A DNA stretch of 51,394 bases from Rodentibacter trehalosifermentans (GCF_002000545.1 NZ_MLHL01000016.1:1-51394); one strand, 5' to 3'. Counted from the stretch's first letter, positions 32,558 to 44,159 are shown. The notes: generated by a model not told the origin, from the letters alone. Program-made: numbers and translations.

Positions 32558-33583
32558 TTAAGCAATTGCCTTTTCACTGTCCACCTCGCCATTCACACCG
32601 ATAAATCGCACTTCAGGCTGCAAAAGTACACCGAATTTTTCCGCAACGCTTTTCCGTATATAATGCGCCAATTTCACGACATCTTGCCCCGTTGCATTTT
32701 CTTTATTGATCAAAACTAACGCTTGCTTTTCGTGAACCGCAGCCCCACCGATTTGGAAACCTTTGAGATGGCATTGATCGATTAACCAACCGGCTGCTAA
32801 TTTCACCGAACCGTTGTTTTGTGGAAAGTGCGGTATATTTTCGCTGAGTTTTTGAATGTCAGCAAACTGTTCTGCGCTCACAACAGGGTTTTTGAAAAAA
32901 CTCCCCGCATTACCAAATTCACTCGGGTTTGGCAGCTTACTTTGACGAATCCGACAAACTTCATCAAAAATTTGTTTTGCCGTGACGGTTTGCGGATCAA
33001 AATTAACAAGGGAACCATACTTCAACACGGGCTGCCAATTTTTGGCGAGTTTTAATCCTACCGCCGTGATGACATAACCGGTTTGATAACGATGTTTAAA
33101 CACACTCTCACGATAACCAAAGTCACAATCGTCCACACTTAAACGAAATGATTTATCACTGTTTAAATCCAATACATCCACATAATGACAGAAATCTTTA
33201 AATTCCACCCCATAAGCCCCGATATTTTGAATAGGGGCAGAACCGGCACAACCCGGAATGAGGGCAAGATTTTCTAAGCCATCAATCCCTTGTTCAAGAG
33301 TCCATTCCACCAATTGATTCCAATTTTCTCCGGCGTTAATATGCAGATAGTGAAAATGCTCATCCTGTTTATGGGTAATGCCAAGCAAACGGTTAATGAT
33401 GACAACACCGTTAAAATCCTCTAAAAACAGCATATTGCTGCCTTGTCCGAGAAAAAGCACCGGCAGATGTTGTGCCTTCGCCTCAGCCCAGGTTTCTTTT
33501 AGCTGCCCGATGTCTTTTGCTTCAATAATTTGATGTGCCTGAACCGAAATATGAAAGGTATGGAAAGGCTGTAAACTTTGCAT
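32558..33583 (-). CDS. murB: UDP-N-acetylenolpyruvoylglucosamine reductase
   Basis: MurB is the FAD enzyme that reduces UDP-GlcNAc-enolpyruvate to UDP-MurNAc in cell wall synthesis. The 341-residue length is typical of the type I enzyme. FAD-binding segments are [14 protein letters not shown] near residue 45 and [19 protein letters not shown] near residue 110. The catalytic Ser is in NAGSFFKNP near residue 227, and the catalytic Glu is in LQPEVRFIG near the end. It lies 9 bases after narQ on the same strand, as in H. influenzae. Confidence 0.97.
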   Translation of the reverse strand: MQSLQPFHTFHISVQAHQIIEAKDIGQLKETWAEAKAQHLPVLFLGQGSNMLFLEDFNGVVIINRLLGITHKQDEHFHYLHINAGENWNQLVEWTLEQGIDGLENLALIPGCAGSAPIQNIGAYGVEFKDFCHYVDVLDLNSDKSFRLSVDDCDFGYRESVFKHRYQTGYVITAVGLKLAKNWQPVLKYGSLVNFDPQTVTAKQIFDEVCRIRQSKLPNPSEFGNAGSFFKNPVVSAEQFADIQKLSENIPHFPQNNGSVKLAAGWLIDQCHLKGFQIGGAAVHEKQALVLINKENATGQDVVKLAHYIRKSVAEKFGVLLQPEVRFIGVNGEVDSEKAIA

Positions 33584-33592
33584 AGTTTTTCC

Positions 33593-35296
33593 TTAAAATA
33601 ATGTTTGTGGCAGCGTAATTTTCACCTGAGTACCGCCCTGTTGACGACGATGAATGGTTAATTCCGCATTCAGTTGACGGCTGCGTTCCACCATAATATT
33701 TAAACCGTAATGCCCTGCGGGTTCATCTAAACTTGGAATACCGATGCCATCGTCTTGAATCAGTATTTCATATTCCCCTTCCGCATTTGTATATGCGTTA
33801 ATTTCAATCAGTTGCCCTTTTGAATGTTTAATCGCATTCAATGCGGCTTCTCTTACAATTTGTAATACGTGAACCAGTTGTTGTGGGTTTAAACTTTGCG
33901 AAGGTAATCGACTATTAACGACCATTTTCATCGTCGTTTGCGAACGTAAGGAATCAATCACTTGCTCTAATGCCAGTTGTAAATTCGCCTCTTGTACCGT
34001 TAATCGGAAGGTTGCCAATAATTCACGTAACTGGGCATAACCACTTGAAAGTGCCTGTTCAAAATCCGTAATAATGGCAAGGCTTTTTTGTTTCGCTGAT
34101 TCATCTTCTTTCTTCAAATTATGTTTCAGCAAGGTAAGTTGGATTTGCAAAAACGATAAGACTTGGGCTAAAGAATCATGCAATTCCCGTGCAATAATTG
34201 ACCGCTCTTCCATTAGCAAAAGGTGTTCTTGTTGCCTTTGGTTCTTATGGAAGAAGAGGGCACGTGCTAACATTTGGGCAAGATTTTGCATCATTCGAGG
34301 ATCAGGACAAGGCAAGCCGGCTTGCCATAAAAGTTCCCCTAGGGTTTCATTTTCGATCTTTAATTCTTCGACTTGTAAACTCTGATCTGCCTGTTTTTCA
34401 CCAAACCGGATATTCCAATGTTCTGCGCCTGACACTTCCAATTCAATATAGCGTAAATGTTCACTCATACGAATACGGTTCAGCAATTGGCTGAGAATCG
34501 TTTCATTAATCGCATTTACCGTAAGTAATTGAGAACTTTGATAAAGTGTGGTTAAAGAGTGATTGGTTTGACGCAACTTTTGGGTTTGTTCATTCACAGC
34601 CTCTTCAAGACGAGAGTAAAGTTTACCCAGCTCTGCCGACATCTGTGTGAACACACGTGCTAACGTCCCCAATTCATTATCGTTTTCCGTATCTAATGGA
34701 ATGTGGTTAAATTGCCGCATTTGCACTTGCATACTGGCATGAGTGAGCAATTTTAACGGTTTCACCACTTCACGTCGGGTAAACCAAATCACATAAGATA
34801 CCATTCCCACAATTAGCAACATAGAAAAACACAATACGGATAAGGCAAAAAACCACTTTTGCTCGCTAAAACGTTGCAATTCAAATACAAAATAATCCAC
34901 TTCACTCACATAATCCGTCAGGTTTTGGCTATATTGTCGAATATTATTTTGGCGGGCAAAAGTTTCCATTTCCGCCCAACGTTTAAGAATCGTTTGATAA
35001 GATTGCTTCACCACATCCGGTGTAAAAAGCTGATGTTGAATTTCCACTAAACTTGGGGTATGGAGACTTTTTTCATAAAAACTCAGATTTTTTTCCACAA
35101 TATCCGGTTGCTTTTCCATTAAATAGAGCAAACGATAACTTTGCATCCGCAAAGAGCCGGAAACGTTAATGGCCTCTGCATCGGATTTATTGCTCGTGAT
35201 AATTGCCAAGCTCAAAGCACTGATTACGCCGGCAACAACAATAATCAGAAAAAGATATTTCGCAATGCGTAACGAAACGGAGCGGGTAGTTTTCAC
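33593..35296 (-). CDS. narQ: Nitrate/nitrite sensor histidine kinase NarQ
   Basis: NarQ senses nitrate and nitrite in the periplasm and phosphorylates NarP, switching anaerobic respiration genes. The 567-residue protein has a first membrane segment at about residues 12-34, then the ligand-binding P-box NVSGSLRMQSYRLLYLM at residues 44-60. A second membrane segment lies near 150-172, followed by a HAMP linker and a central Cys-containing module (AGLPCPDPR). The HisKA_3 phosphorylation site is ARELHDSLAQVLSF near residue 370. The ATPase domain has EAALNAIKHSKG and IQDDGIGIP. No narP is in the window. Confidence 0.95.
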   Translation of the reverse strand: MKTTRSVSLRIAKYLFLIIVVAGVISALSLAIITSNKSDAEAINVSGSLRMQSYRLLYLMEKQPDIVEKNLSFYEKSLHTPSLVEIQHQLFTPDVVKQSYQTILKRWAEMETFARQNNIRQYSQNLTDYVSEVDYFVFELQRFSEQKWFFALSVLCFSMLLIVGMVSYVIWFTRREVVKPLKLLTHASMQVQMRQFNHIPLDTENDNELGTLARVFTQMSAELGKLYSRLEEAVNEQTQKLRQTNHSLTTLYQSSQLLTVNAINETILSQLLNRIRMSEHLRYIELEVSGAEHWNIRFGEKQADQSLQVEELKIENETLGELLWQAGLPCPDPRMMQNLAQMLARALFFHKNQRQQEHLLLMEERSIIARELHDSLAQVLSFLQIQLTLLKHNLKKEDESAKQKSLAIITDFEQALSSGYAQLRELLATFRLTVQEANLQLALEQVIDSLRSQTTMKMVVNSRLPSQSLNPQQLVHVLQIVREAALNAIKHSKGQLIEINAYTNAEGEYEILIQDDGIGIPSLDEPAGHYGLNIMVERSRQLNAELTIHRRQQGGTQVKITLPQTLF

Positions 35297-35363
35297 GAAA
35301 ATGCCTTTATGAGGGAAAATTAGCTGCTAGTTTACCACGAAAGTGCGGTCGATTTTAAATAAG

Positions 35364-35393
35364 AAATCCATACCTTTTTTACGATATGGATTT
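35364..35393 (-). terminator. Possible terminator after nagA
   Basis: AAATCCATA (35364-35372) and TATGGATTT (35385-35393) form a 9-base stem with a 12-base loop. On the minus strand it is followed by CTTATTT, a weak T-tract. It is the only hairpin between nagA and narQ. Confidence 0.5.
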
Positions 35394-35418
35394 TGCTGAT
35401 TTTTATAAAATTGATTTT

Positions 35419-36573
35419 CTATGATAATAAATGGGCTTGCCATTCCCCATTTACCACTGTGCCGAGCACTTCATAATTTGCTGTAAACACAGCAAGATTG
35501 GCAACTTTGCCTTTTTCTACCGAGCCCAAACGATCATCTACGCCGATAGCGCGTGCCGGGTAAAGATTGCTCATACGAATGGCTTCAGCAAGGGGAATTT
35601 CTACATATTCCACCGCATTTTTGATGGATTCCATCATAGTAATTGAAGCACCTGCAATGGTGCCGTTGGCATCATAACAACGCCCTTCTCTCACATAAAT
35701 GGTTTTGCCTTCAAAGGTAAAACTTTTTAACTCAGGCCCAGCCCCTGCTGCGGCAATGGAATCGGTAACGATACATAATTTGTCACCTTTGATTTTTTTA
35801 TCAAGTCGGACATTGCCATAGTCCACATGCACACCATCGATAATAATGCCGGTGTAAATATCGGAATCTAACACCGCCCCCACCACGCCCATCGCTCTGC
35901 CCGAGCTGATAGGCGACATGGCATTATGCAGATGGGTGGCAAAAGTTGCCCCTTTACGAAATGCCGCCTTTGCAGTTTCATAATCGGCATTGGAATGGCC
36001 AATGGAAACAATAATACCGCTTTTGACAAAATCAGGAATATATTGTGAAGTCGGGTTCTCTGCGGCGAGGGTGATTTTGGTAACCACATCGCCATTTTCA
36101 CATAAGAAATCTTTCATTTCTGTTGAAATTTCACGAATATATTCTGGGCGATGTACCCCTTTTTTTTCCACACTAATATAAGGCCCTTCAATGTGTAACC
36201 CGAGTGCTTGGTTTTTATGCCGGGTTAAATATTCACGCATGGTGTTTACCGCTCTTTTAATGCCTTCGTCCGGGGCGGTAATAAAAGTGGGGAGGAAACT
36301 GGTACAGCCGGATTTTAAATTGGTAGCTTGCATAATCTCTAAGGTTTCCACCGTTGTTTGATCGTTAAACATCACACCGCCACAACCATTGAGTTGAAGA
36401 TCAATAAAACCGGCGGTTAAATTATTGCCCTGTAAATCAATAGTTTTAATGCCTGCCTCAAGTTCATTTTGCGGTATAACGGCTTCGATAAGTTCCCCGT
36501 TAATCACCACCGCAAAATTGTGTAATACTTCGTATTTGGTGTAAATCACCGAATTCACTAATGCATATTTCAT
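35419..36573 (-). CDS. nagA: N-acetylglucosamine-6-phosphate deacetylase
   Basis: NagA removes acetate from GlcNAc-6-P to give glucosamine-6-P. The 384-residue amidohydrolase is typical in size. Metal and active-site segments are GFIDLQLNGCGGVMF near residue 57, LGLHIEGPYIS near residue 125, SIGHSNADYE, ATHLHNAMSPIS and CIVTDSIAAAG with the catalytic Asp. It is the last gene of the minus-strand catabolic operon. It is separated from nagB by an uptake-signal hairpin with a T-run. Confidence 0.97.
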   Translation of the reverse strand: MKYALVNSVIYTKYEVLHNFAVVINGELIEAVIPQNELEAGIKTIDLQGNNLTAGFIDLQLNGCGGVMFNDQTTVETLEIMQATNLKSGCTSFLPTFITAPDEGIKRAVNTMREYLTRHKNQALGLHIEGPYISVEKKGVHRPEYIREISTEMKDFLCENGDVVTKITLAAENPTSQYIPDFVKSGIIVSIGHSNADYETAKAAFRKGATFATHLHNAMSPISSGRAMGVVGAVLDSDIYTGIIIDGVHVDYGNVRLDKKIKGDKLCIVTDSIAAAGAGPELKSFTFEGKTIYVREGRCYDANGTIAGASITMMESIKNAVEYVEIPLAEAIRMSNLYPARAIGVDDRLGSVEKGKVANLAVFTANYEVLGTVVNGEWQAHLLS

Positions 36574-36593
36574 TTTGTCTTCCTAAAATCATC

Positions 36594-36620
36594 AAAAAAA
36601 CAACCGCACTTTCGTGCGGT
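36594..36620 (-). terminator. Terminator-like hairpin between nagB and nagA
   Basis: ACCGCAC (36603-36609) and GTGCGGT (36614-36620) form a 7-base GC-rich stem with a 4-base loop. On the minus strand it lies 8 bases after the nagB stop and is followed by TTG and seven T residues (36600-36594). It ends about 20 bases before the nagA ATG, so nagA must be reached by read-through or another promoter. Confidence 0.75.
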
Positions 36621-36628
36621 ATGGTGAA

Positions 36629-37435
36629 CTACGATAACACACTATGAATAGCGCGTTGTTCCAATTCATTAAAATATTTTACGGTTTTCACTTTTAATTC
36701 TTGCTGTGCGGCTTCATCGCATACCAAAATAAAGTGGCGGTGTAGCTGCAATGCACTGACGGTCCACATATGGTTTACGGCCCCTTCCACGGCAGCTTGC
36801 ACAGCAAGCGCTTTTTGGTGTCCGGTCGCCAAAATCATCACTTCTTCTGCATCCAATAAAGTGCCTACCCCAATGGTTAAGACATATTTCGGCACTTGAT
36901 TGACATCATTATCAAAGAAACGGGAATTGGCAATTAGCGTATCTTGCGTTAGGGTTTTAATGCGTGTACGGGAGTTTAATGATGATGCCGGCTCATTAAA
37001 GGCGATATGCCCGTCATTTCCCACACCGCCCATAAATAAATTGATTTTTCCGTAAGATTTAATTTTTTCCTCATAACGGCGACATTCTTCATCGTGATCG
37101 TCTGTATTACCGTTCAAAATATGAATATTTTGCGGTTGAATATCAATGTGATTAAAGAAGTTTTTATGCATAAAGCTGTGATAGCTTTCAGGGTGAGCTT
37201 GTGGTAAACCCACATATTCGTCCATGTTAAAGGTGACGACATATTTAAAACTTACTTCACCTGCTTGATAAAGTCGAATTAATTCTTGATAGGTTTTTAA
37301 CGGCGTACTGCCGGTGGGTAGCCCTAGCACAAAAGGGCGTTCTGCTGAGGGTTGAAAATGGTTAATCCGATCAACAATATGACGGGCCGCCCAACGGCTG
37401 ACTTGTTCGTTTGTTTGTAAAGGGATAAGACGCAT
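36629..37435 (-). CDS. nagB: Glucosamine-6-phosphate deaminase
   Basis: NagB converts glucosamine-6-P to fructose-6-P and ammonia, the last step before glycolysis. The ATG at 37435 gives 268 residues beginning [19 protein letters not shown], as in the family. The longer frame from 37462 was rejected. Signatures are [16 protein letters not shown] with the phosphate loop, [10 protein letters not shown] with the catalytic Asp, and [14 protein letters not shown] with the active-site Asp and His. Confidence 0.97.
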   Translation of the reverse strand: MRLIPLQTNEQVSRWAARHIVDRINHFQPSAERPFVLGLPTGSTPLKTYQELIRLYQAGEVSFKYVVTFNMDEYVGLPQAHPESYHSFMHKNFFNHIDIQPQNIHILNGNTDDHDEECRRYEEKIKSYGKINLFMGGVGNDGHIAFNEPASSLNSRTRIKTLTQDTLIANSRFFDNDVNQVPKYVLTIGVGTLLDAEEVMILATGHQKALAVQAAVEGAVNHMWTVSALQLHRHFILVCDEAAQQELKVKTVKYFNELEQRAIHSVLS

Positions 37436-37452
37436 AATAAATTCCTTATCGT

Positions 37453-37527
37453 TTGACCGCACTTAGCACATTACACGACCTTAGAGAAAATGAATTCCGA
37501 CAGAATGATTGTACTAAGTGCGGTCAA
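37453..37527. repeat. Widely spaced inverted uptake signals
   Basis: TTGACCGCACTTAG (37453-37466) and CTAAGTGCGGTCAA (37514-37527) are perfect 14-base inverted copies separated by 47 bases. They fill the spacer between nanA and nagB. No T-run follows on either strand, so this is not a good terminator, though it could fold as a long hairpin. Confidence 0.8.
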
Positions 37528-37531
37528 TTTT

Positions 37532-38410
37532 TTATAAATATTTCTGCTTTAATTCTTTTGCTTTGGCAAGTTGTTCCGGCGTTGCTTTTGCCGTCATTGG
37601 TTCACGACAATAGCCTGCCTCCACGCCCTCCAATTTAAGCAATTCTTTAATGGTTAAATATAAACCGTTAGCCAAAATGCCTTCAATCAAATCATTGGTG
37701 ATATGTTGAATCGCAAGGGCATCTTGCAGTTTACCAGCTTGGGTTAATTCAAAGATTTGACGGGCACGCACACCGTTGACATTAAATGTCGAACCAATTG
37801 CGCCATCAACACCTAAAGCTGCAGCCGGCAACATCATTTCATCAAACCCCGCCCAAATAAGGTGATTTGGATAAGCCTTTTTCAAACGTTCTAAGAGATA
37901 AAAATCTCCTGCGGTAAATTTCACGCCCAGCACTTTCGGGTTTTTATAAAGTTCACCGAATTGTTCAATCCCCATATTCACCCCGGTTAAAAATGGAATG
38001 GAATAGACGATCATATTATTACCGGTTTTCTCAATAATGGTGTCGTAATAATGTTTGATCTCAGGAAAACTGAATTTATAGTAGAACGGGGTGACGGCAG
38101 ACAAACAGTCATAACCTAATTCGGTGGCATATTGACCTAATTCAACAGCTTCTTGTAAATTCACACTGCCCACTTGTGCAATCAATGCCACTTGATCTTT
38201 CACTTCATCTTTTGCAATGCGGAAAATTTCTTTTTTCTCTGCCGTAGAAAGCATAAAGTTTTCACCGGTAGAGCCGCCTACATATAAACCATCCACTTTC
38301 ATTTTGTCGATATTATAACGAATGATCTGACGTAATCCTTTCTCATTAATGGATCCGTCTTCGTTAAATGACACTAATAACGCACTAAAAATACCTTTTA
38401 AATCACGCAT
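37532..38410 (-). CDS. nanA: N-acetylneuraminate lyase
   Basis: NanA splits N-acetylneuraminic acid into ManNAc and pyruvate through a Schiff base. The 292-residue protein is a class I aldolase of the DapA family. [18 protein letters not shown] near residue 45 is the carboxylate-binding loop. The active-site Tyr is in [13 protein letters not shown] near residue 136, and the Schiff-base Lys is in [12 protein letters not shown] near residue 164. It is in the nanE-nanK-siaR-nanA-nagB-nagA order seen in H. influenzae. siaR ends 9 bases upstream. Confidence 0.96.
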   Translation of the reverse strand: MRDLKGIFSALLVSFNEDGSINEKGLRQIIRYNIDKMKVDGLYVGGSTGENFMLSTAEKKEIFRIAKDEVKDQVALIAQVGSVNLQEAVELGQYATELGYDCLSAVTPFYYKFSFPEIKHYYDTIIEKTGNNMIVYSIPFLTGVNMGIEQFGELYKNPKVLGVKFTAGDFYLLERLKKAYPNHLIWAGFDEMMLPAAALGVDGAIGSTFNVNGVRARQIFELTQAGKLQDALAIQHITNDLIEGILANGLYLTIKELLKLEGVEAGYCREPMTAKATPEQLAKAKELKQKYL

Positions 38411-38419
38411 AATTTTCTC

Positions 38420-39286
38420 CTATTTTATACGTTGTTCGAGAATCACATTGAGGGTTTTCTGCTTGGTTTCCACCGCTCGTTCCTGCTCTGATTGCACCAG
38501 CAAGGCATAAATTAAATCCAAGACAAAAAGCTGGGCAATTTTGGTCCCGATGGAATCTCCCTGTAATTTGCCCTGCTTATTCCCGTTTACCAAAACAAAA
38601 TCCGCTGAATCGGTAATGGGTGAACGTAAACTATGGGTGATCGCCACGGTAGTTGCCCCATTTTTTTTCGCAATATTTAAGGCATGAGCAGTTTCTTGCG
38701 AATAACCGGAATGACTAATCCCAATCGCCACATCTTTTGATGTTAATAATGCCGCTTGCATATACATAAAATGATTGTTACCTGTGGCATCCACTTGAAA
38801 ACCGATACGCATCAATTTATTTTTTGCTTCTTCTGCCGTGATCCCTGATGATCCCACGCCAAATAAGAAAATACGATTTGCCTGACGGATAGCGGAAACC
38901 GCATTTTCCAATTGTTTAAAATCCAGCAAATTAATGGTTTCATTCACGACATTGGAAATCGCACTTTGTAATTTTTGAGCAATATGTAACGAACTGTCTG
39001 TATGCTCAATATCCGTTTCCAATAAAGGATTATCGCCATTGTCCTTGGTGGCGAGTTCAATAGAGAGTTCTAATTTAAAATCACTAAAGCCTTTAAATCC
39101 AATAGAACGACAAAAACGGACAAAGGTGGCTTCCCCCACCTCTAAATGGTCGGCAATTTCCGAAAGTGGACACTGCACCACCAAATCCGGTGACATTAAA
39201 ATTCTGTCGGCAATTTTTTTCTCTGTTTTCGTTAGGCTTTGATAAAGCGAGCTGATGGTATTTAAAATATTTCCACTTTTAGGCAT
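38420..39286 (-). CDS. siaR: RpiR-family regulator of sialic acid genes (SiaR)
   Basis: The 288-residue protein has an N-terminal RpiR helix-turn-helix domain, with LTKTEKKIADRILMSP and SEIADHLEVGEATFVRFCR within the first 60 residues. A C-terminal SIS sugar-phosphate-binding domain follows (LFGVGSSGITAEEAKNKL and AIGISHSGYSQETAHAL). In H. influenzae the same gene in the same place, called siaR or nanR, controls both the catabolic and the transport operon with glucosamine-6-P as coregulator. It overlaps nanK by 8 bases, so the regulator is made inside the operon it controls. Confidence 0.92.
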   Translation of the reverse strand: MPKSGNILNTISSLYQSLTKTEKKIADRILMSPDLVVQCPLSEIADHLEVGEATFVRFCRSIGFKGFSDFKLELSIELATKDNGDNPLLETDIEHTDSSLHIAQKLQSAISNVVNETINLLDFKQLENAVSAIRQANRIFLFGVGSSGITAEEAKNKLMRIGFQVDATGNNHFMYMQAALLTSKDVAIGISHSGYSQETAHALNIAKKNGATTVAITHSLRSPITDSADFVLVNGNKQGKLQGDSIGTKIAQLFVLDLIYALLVQSEQERAVETKQKTLNVILEQRIK

Positions 39287-40193
39287 AACAGGCTCCCTGA
39301 CCAGCCTTTTGAGACTGACGAAGTAATGTATCCTTAACCCAATGGGCAGCCCCCACTAAACCGGCATCTTGTCCCAATCGGGCGCTTTCAATTTCGCAAC
39401 GATAAATAGGTGGCATTTCCTCAAGAAACCGTTGCACCAAAGGTAGATAGCCTTCTGCTAAACCAACACTTCCGCCTATCACAATTTTTTGCATATCCAT
39501 GGCTATTTTTAAATCCGCCACCAAATTCGCAATAGCCCGCGCAGAATTTGCGACAAGTGCGGTTGCTTTTTCATCATTTTTTCTAAAACGTTCAAACACT
39601 TCTTTCGGAGAACAAGGATCGCTCCAAGTCGATGCCACCGCTTCAATGGCTCGACCTGCGGCAATTGCCTCCACACAACCACGCCGCCCACAACCGCACA
39701 ACGGACCATTCGGATCGGATAAGGTATGACCGATATGCCCTGAAATGCCGTTGGGTTCTGTGAGTAATTGACGATTGACAATCAACCCACCGCCAACCCC
39801 AGTTGACACCGTAATAAAGGCAAAATTGGCTAATTGACTACGATCTTGCAATTGATATTCTGCATAAGCCGCCGCCTGCACATCATTTAATAAACCAACA
39901 GGTTTGGAAGTATGGCGGGCAATACTTGCTTTTAATGGAAACTCGGCAAGTCCGCCCAAGTTTTTAGGATTAAGTGCGGTCAAAATTCCCTGATTTATTA
40001 TGCCGGTGGATGCTACAGCAACATAGTCAAACTGATTTTGATACTCCGCCAATAATTGCGCAATGGCTTGTTGCAACGCCTGCGCCGCATTCTCCTGTGG
40101 CGTGGCAATTTGTTGGCGTTGATGAATTTCCCCATTCGCAACAATGGCGGCAGCGATTTTCGTTCCACCAATATCTAAAGCTAAACAATGCAT
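39279..40193 (-). CDS. nanK: N-acetylmannosamine kinase
   Basis: NanK phosphorylates ManNAc to ManNAc-6-P. I place the start at 40193, giving 304 residues beginning MHCLALDIGGTKIAAAIV. ATG at 40196 is possible, but a GGAGGG only 1-2 bases upstream leaves too little room. The longer frame from 40280 was rejected. ROK-family features are DIGGTK, FITVSTGVGGGLIVN, GHIGHTLSDPNGPLCGCGRRG with the zinc-binding His and three Cys, and CVEAIAAGRAI. Confidence 0.94.
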   Translation of the reverse strand: MHCLALDIGGTKIAAAIVANGEIHQRQQIATPQENAAQALQQAIAQLLAEYQNQFDYVAVASTGIINQGILTALNPKNLGGLAEFPLKASIARHTSKPVGLLNDVQAAAYAEYQLQDRSQLANFAFITVSTGVGGGLIVNRQLLTEPNGISGHIGHTLSDPNGPLCGCGRRGCVEAIAAGRAIEAVASTWSDPCSPKEVFERFRKNDEKATALVANSARAIANLVADLKIAMDMQKIVIGGSVGLAEGYLPLVQRFLEEMPPIYRCEIESARLGQDAGLVGAAHWVKDTLLRQSQKAGQGACYA

Positions 40194-40246
40194 CATCCCT
40201 CCTTTATATGGGATAAGATTTCCCCTCTTTTGCGGGAAATGCCATT

Positions 40247-40933
40247 TTATTTGGCGAACTTCACCGCATCGGCAAACCAACCGACAATATGTTCAAGGCG
40301 GGTCAGGGCGGATCCCACAGTGACAAAATCCGCACCGATTTCTATCGCCGTTTTCGCCAACTCCGGCGTATTGTAACGCCCCTCTGCCATCACCCGACAG
40401 CCTGCTGCTTTTAAATCCCTCACCAATTGATAATCCGGTTCTTTTGGCACTTCTCCTCCGGTATAACCGGACATTGTGCTACCGATAATATCAAAGCCGA
40501 GTTTTTGACAATGTAGCCCTTCTTCCAAATTGGCACAGTCTGCCATAGCAAGACAACCTAATTCATGAATTTTTTTGACCGCACTTTCTAAATCAACCGG
40601 GCGAGGGCGATGGGTGCCATCCACGGCGATAATATCCGCTCCCACGCTCGCCAAGTCTTCAATATCTTGCAAGAAAGGGGTGATGCGAATGGGGCTATCC
40701 GGTAAATCACGTTTTACAATGCCAATAATCGGCACTCTGACGACCGCTCGAGTGGCTTTTAAATTTTCCACCCCTTCAATACGAATCCCTGCCGCTCCAC
40801 CAATCACAGAGGCTTGCGCCATGGCTGCCACAATTTCAGGCTTATCCATCGGTCCCTCATCAACGGGTTGACAAGAGGCAATTAACCCCTTTTGAAGCTG
40901 TTGGAAAATCTGTTCTTTTGCCAGTCTAGACAT
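40247..40933 (-). CDS. nanE: N-acetylmannosamine-6-phosphate 2-epimerase
   Basis: NanE converts ManNAc-6-P to GlcNAc-6-P, linking sialic acid breakdown to NagA and NagB. The 228-residue TIM-barrel protein has the usual length. Typical segments are [18 protein letters not shown] near the start, [28 protein letters not shown] with the catalytic region, [11 protein letters not shown], and [11 protein letters not shown] near the C-terminus. It is the first gene of the minus-strand operon, with an AGGAGTCTC ribosome site. Confidence 0.96.
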   Translation of the reverse strand: MSRLAKEQIFQQLQKGLIASCQPVDEGPMDKPEIVAAMAQASVIGGAAGIRIEGVENLKATRAVVRVPIIGIVKRDLPDSPIRITPFLQDIEDLASVGADIIAVDGTHRPRPVDLESAVKKIHELGCLAMADCANLEEGLHCQKLGFDIIGSTMSGYTGGEVPKEPDYQLVRDLKAAGCRVMAEGRYNTPELAKTAIEIGADFVTVGSALTRLEHIVGWFADAVKFAK

Positions 40934-41013
40934 ATAGAGACTCCTCGTTTTTATTCGAGTGAATGACTTTAGTCGAAATCGCTAAAGTCTCACTTTTTTT
41001 ATCATTGGTAAGC

Positions 41014-41042
41014 ATTATATAGAAACAATATTTCATTTTAAA
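41014..41042 (-). promoter_or_regulatory. Candidate nan catabolic operon promoter with operator-like palindrome
   Basis: On the minus strand TTTAAA (41042-41037) and a perfect TATAAT (41019-41014) are 17 bases apart, giving a start near 41007. The palindrome-like GAAACAATATTTC at 41022-41034 lies in the spacer, where a bound repressor would block polymerase. It is a candidate SiaR site, by position only. Confidence 0.55.
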
Positions 41043-41066
41043 TTCATTTTTGAAGTATTTTTTCTC

Positions 41067-41090
41067 AAATGTGATCAATGTCTCAAATTT
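41067..41090. promoter_or_regulatory. Candidate CRP site between nan and sia operons
   Basis: The 24 bases contain TGTGA and TCTCA separated by 6 bases, with AAA and TTT flanks, close to the CRP consensus TGTGA-N6-TCACA. The centre is about 71 bases from the predicted nan start and about 68 bases from the predicted siaP start. CRP and SiaR control of this region is known in H. influenzae. Confidence 0.65.
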
Positions 41091-41111
41091 GAAATAAAAC
41101 TCCATAATCTA

Positions 41112-42217
<1,106 letters not shown>

Positions 42218-42293
42218 TCATACCAAGTGCGTCAACGATTTGACGCACTTCATCTCATCTTGCTTCCTTTGGTCTTCTTTCATGGAGTGAAGT

Positions 42294-44144
42294 ATGAAAA
42301 TTGCTAACAAACTTGAAGAATGGATTGGTGGCGTTTTATTTCTCGTCATCTTTTGTATTCTTATCGCCCAAATTCTTTCCCGACAAGTTTTTCAATCCCC
42401 ACTCATCTGGAGTGAAGAACTTGCAAAACTCCTTTTTGTTTATGTTGGGATGCTCGGAATTAGTGTGGCAATCAGAAAACAAGAACACGTCTATATTGAT
42501 TTCTTAACGAATTTGATGCCCGAGCGAATCAAAAAAATTGCCAATACCTTTGTTCAACTCATTATTTTTATCGGTATTTTCTTTTTTATTCACTTTGGTA
42601 TTCGGAATTTTATGAGTGCTTCCTTCCCTATTGATGCTCTGGGTGGCATTTCTGAAAAATGGATTTTTGCGTCATTGCCTATCATCGCCGTGTTGATGAT
42701 GGTGCGTTTTTTCCAAGCCCAAGCACATAATTTTAAAGAAGGGAAAAGCTATTTACCTGCCACATTTTTCATCATAAGTGCGGTCATTTTACTGGCGATT
42801 TTATTCCTCGCTCCCGACTGGTTTAAAGTGCTACGTTTTACCAACTATGTGAAATTAGGCTCAAGTGCCGTCTATGTCGCCTTGCTTGTGTGGCTTGTCA
42901 TTATGTTCTTAGGGGTGCCTGTGGGTTGGTCACTGTTCATTGCAACCCTCCTCTATTTCACGATGACCCGCTGGAATGTTGTTAATGCAGCCTCAGATAA
43001 ATTGGTATATAGCCTAAATAGTTTCCCATTACTTGCCGTGCCATTTTATATTCTCACCGGTATATTGATGAATACAGGGGGAATCACAGAACGGATCTTT
43101 AACTTTGCCAAAGCCTTGCTGGGGCACTATACCGGCGGAATGGGTCATGTGAATATTGGCGCAAGTTTATTGTTCTCCGGTATGTCAGGCTCTGCCCTTG
43201 CCGATGCGGGCGGTTTAGGTCAACTTGAAATTAAAGCCATGCGTGATGCCGGCTATGATGATGACATTTGCGGAGGGATCACCGCTGCCTCTTGTATTAT
43301 CGGTCCTTTAGTGCCACCAAGCATTGCGATGATCATTTATGGTGTGATTGCCAACGAATCCATCGCCAAACTCTTTATTGCCGGTTTCGTGCCGGGTGTA
43401 TTGATCACTATTGCTTTAATGGCGATGAATTATTATGTCTCTAAAAAACGGGGTTATCCAAGCACACCAAAAGCCTCTAGAGAACAGCTTTGCACCGCAT
43501 TTAAAAGCGCATTTTGGGCAATTTTAACGCCATTATTAATTATTGGTGGGATCTTCTCCGGGCTATTTAGCCCAACAGAATCTGCGGTGGTCGCTGCAAC
43601 CTATTCTGTAATCATAGGAAAATTTGTTTACAAAGAGCTCACCCTAAAAATGCTTTTCAACAGCTGTGTTGAAGCCATGGCAATTACCGGTGTGGTGGCA
43701 TTAATGATTATGACGGTGACTTTCTTCGGCGATATGATCGCCCGTGAACAAGTGGCAATGCGTATTGCCGATGTATTTGTTGCCGTGGCGGATTCGCCGT
43801 TAATGGTCTTAGTGATGATTAATGCCTTGTTGCTCTTCTTGGGGATGTTTATTGATGCTTTAGCATTGCAATTCTTAGTACTGCCAATGCTTATCCCCAT
43901 TGCAATGCAATTTAATATCGACCTTGTATTCTTTGGGGTGATGACCACGTTAAATATGATGATCGGTATTTTAACGCCACCAATGGGCATGGCGCTCTTT
44001 GTGGTCGCCCGTGTCGGCAATATGTCGGTATCTACCGTCACCAAAGGGGTATTACCGTTCTTAGTCCCTATCTTTGCGATGTTGGTTTTAATTACGGTGT
44101 TCCCACAAATTATTACCTTTATACCAAATCTGTTGATTCCGTAA
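42294..44144 (+). CDS. siaT: Sialic acid TRAP transporter fused permease SiaT (SiaQM)
   Basis: This 616-residue protein joins the small DctQ-like and large DctM-like subunits of a TRAP transporter, as in Haemophilus SiaQM. Residues about 1-165 hold four helices ([18 protein letters not shown] is typical of Q). A linker helix near residues 165-190 leads to the M domain with about a dozen helices, including [29 protein letters not shown] and [13 protein letters not shown]. Transport is driven by the Na+ gradient, which the Na+-NQR encoded elsewhere in the window could supply. Confidence 0.96.
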   Translation: MKIANKLEEWIGGVLFLVIFCILIAQILSRQVFQSPLIWSEELAKLLFVYVGMLGISVAIRKQEHVYIDFLTNLMPERIKKIANTFVQLIIFIGIFFFIHFGIRNFMSASFPIDALGGISEKWIFASLPIIAVLMMVRFFQAQAHNFKEGKSYLPATFFIISAVILLAILFLAPDWFKVLRFTNYVKLGSSAVYVALLVWLVIMFLGVPVGWSLFIATLLYFTMTRWNVVNAASDKLVYSLNSFPLLAVPFYILTGILMNTGGITERIFNFAKALLGHYTGGMGHVNIGASLLFSGMSGSALADAGGLGQLEIKAMRDAGYDDDICGGITAASCIIGPLVPPSIAMIIYGVIANESIAKLFIAGFVPGVLITIALMAMNYYVSKKRGYPSTPKASREQLCTAFKSAFWAILTPLLIIGGIFSGLFSPTESAVVAATYSVIIGKFVYKELTLKMLFNSCVEAMAITGVVALMIMTVTFFGDMIAREQVAMRIADVFVAVADSPLMVLVMINALLLFLGMFIDALALQFLVLPMLIPIAMQFNIDLVFFGVMTTLNMMIGILTPPMGMALFVVARVGNMSVSTVTKGVLPFLVPIFAMLVLITVFPQIITFIPNLLIP

Positions 44145-44159
44145 AGGAGAGATAATCCA

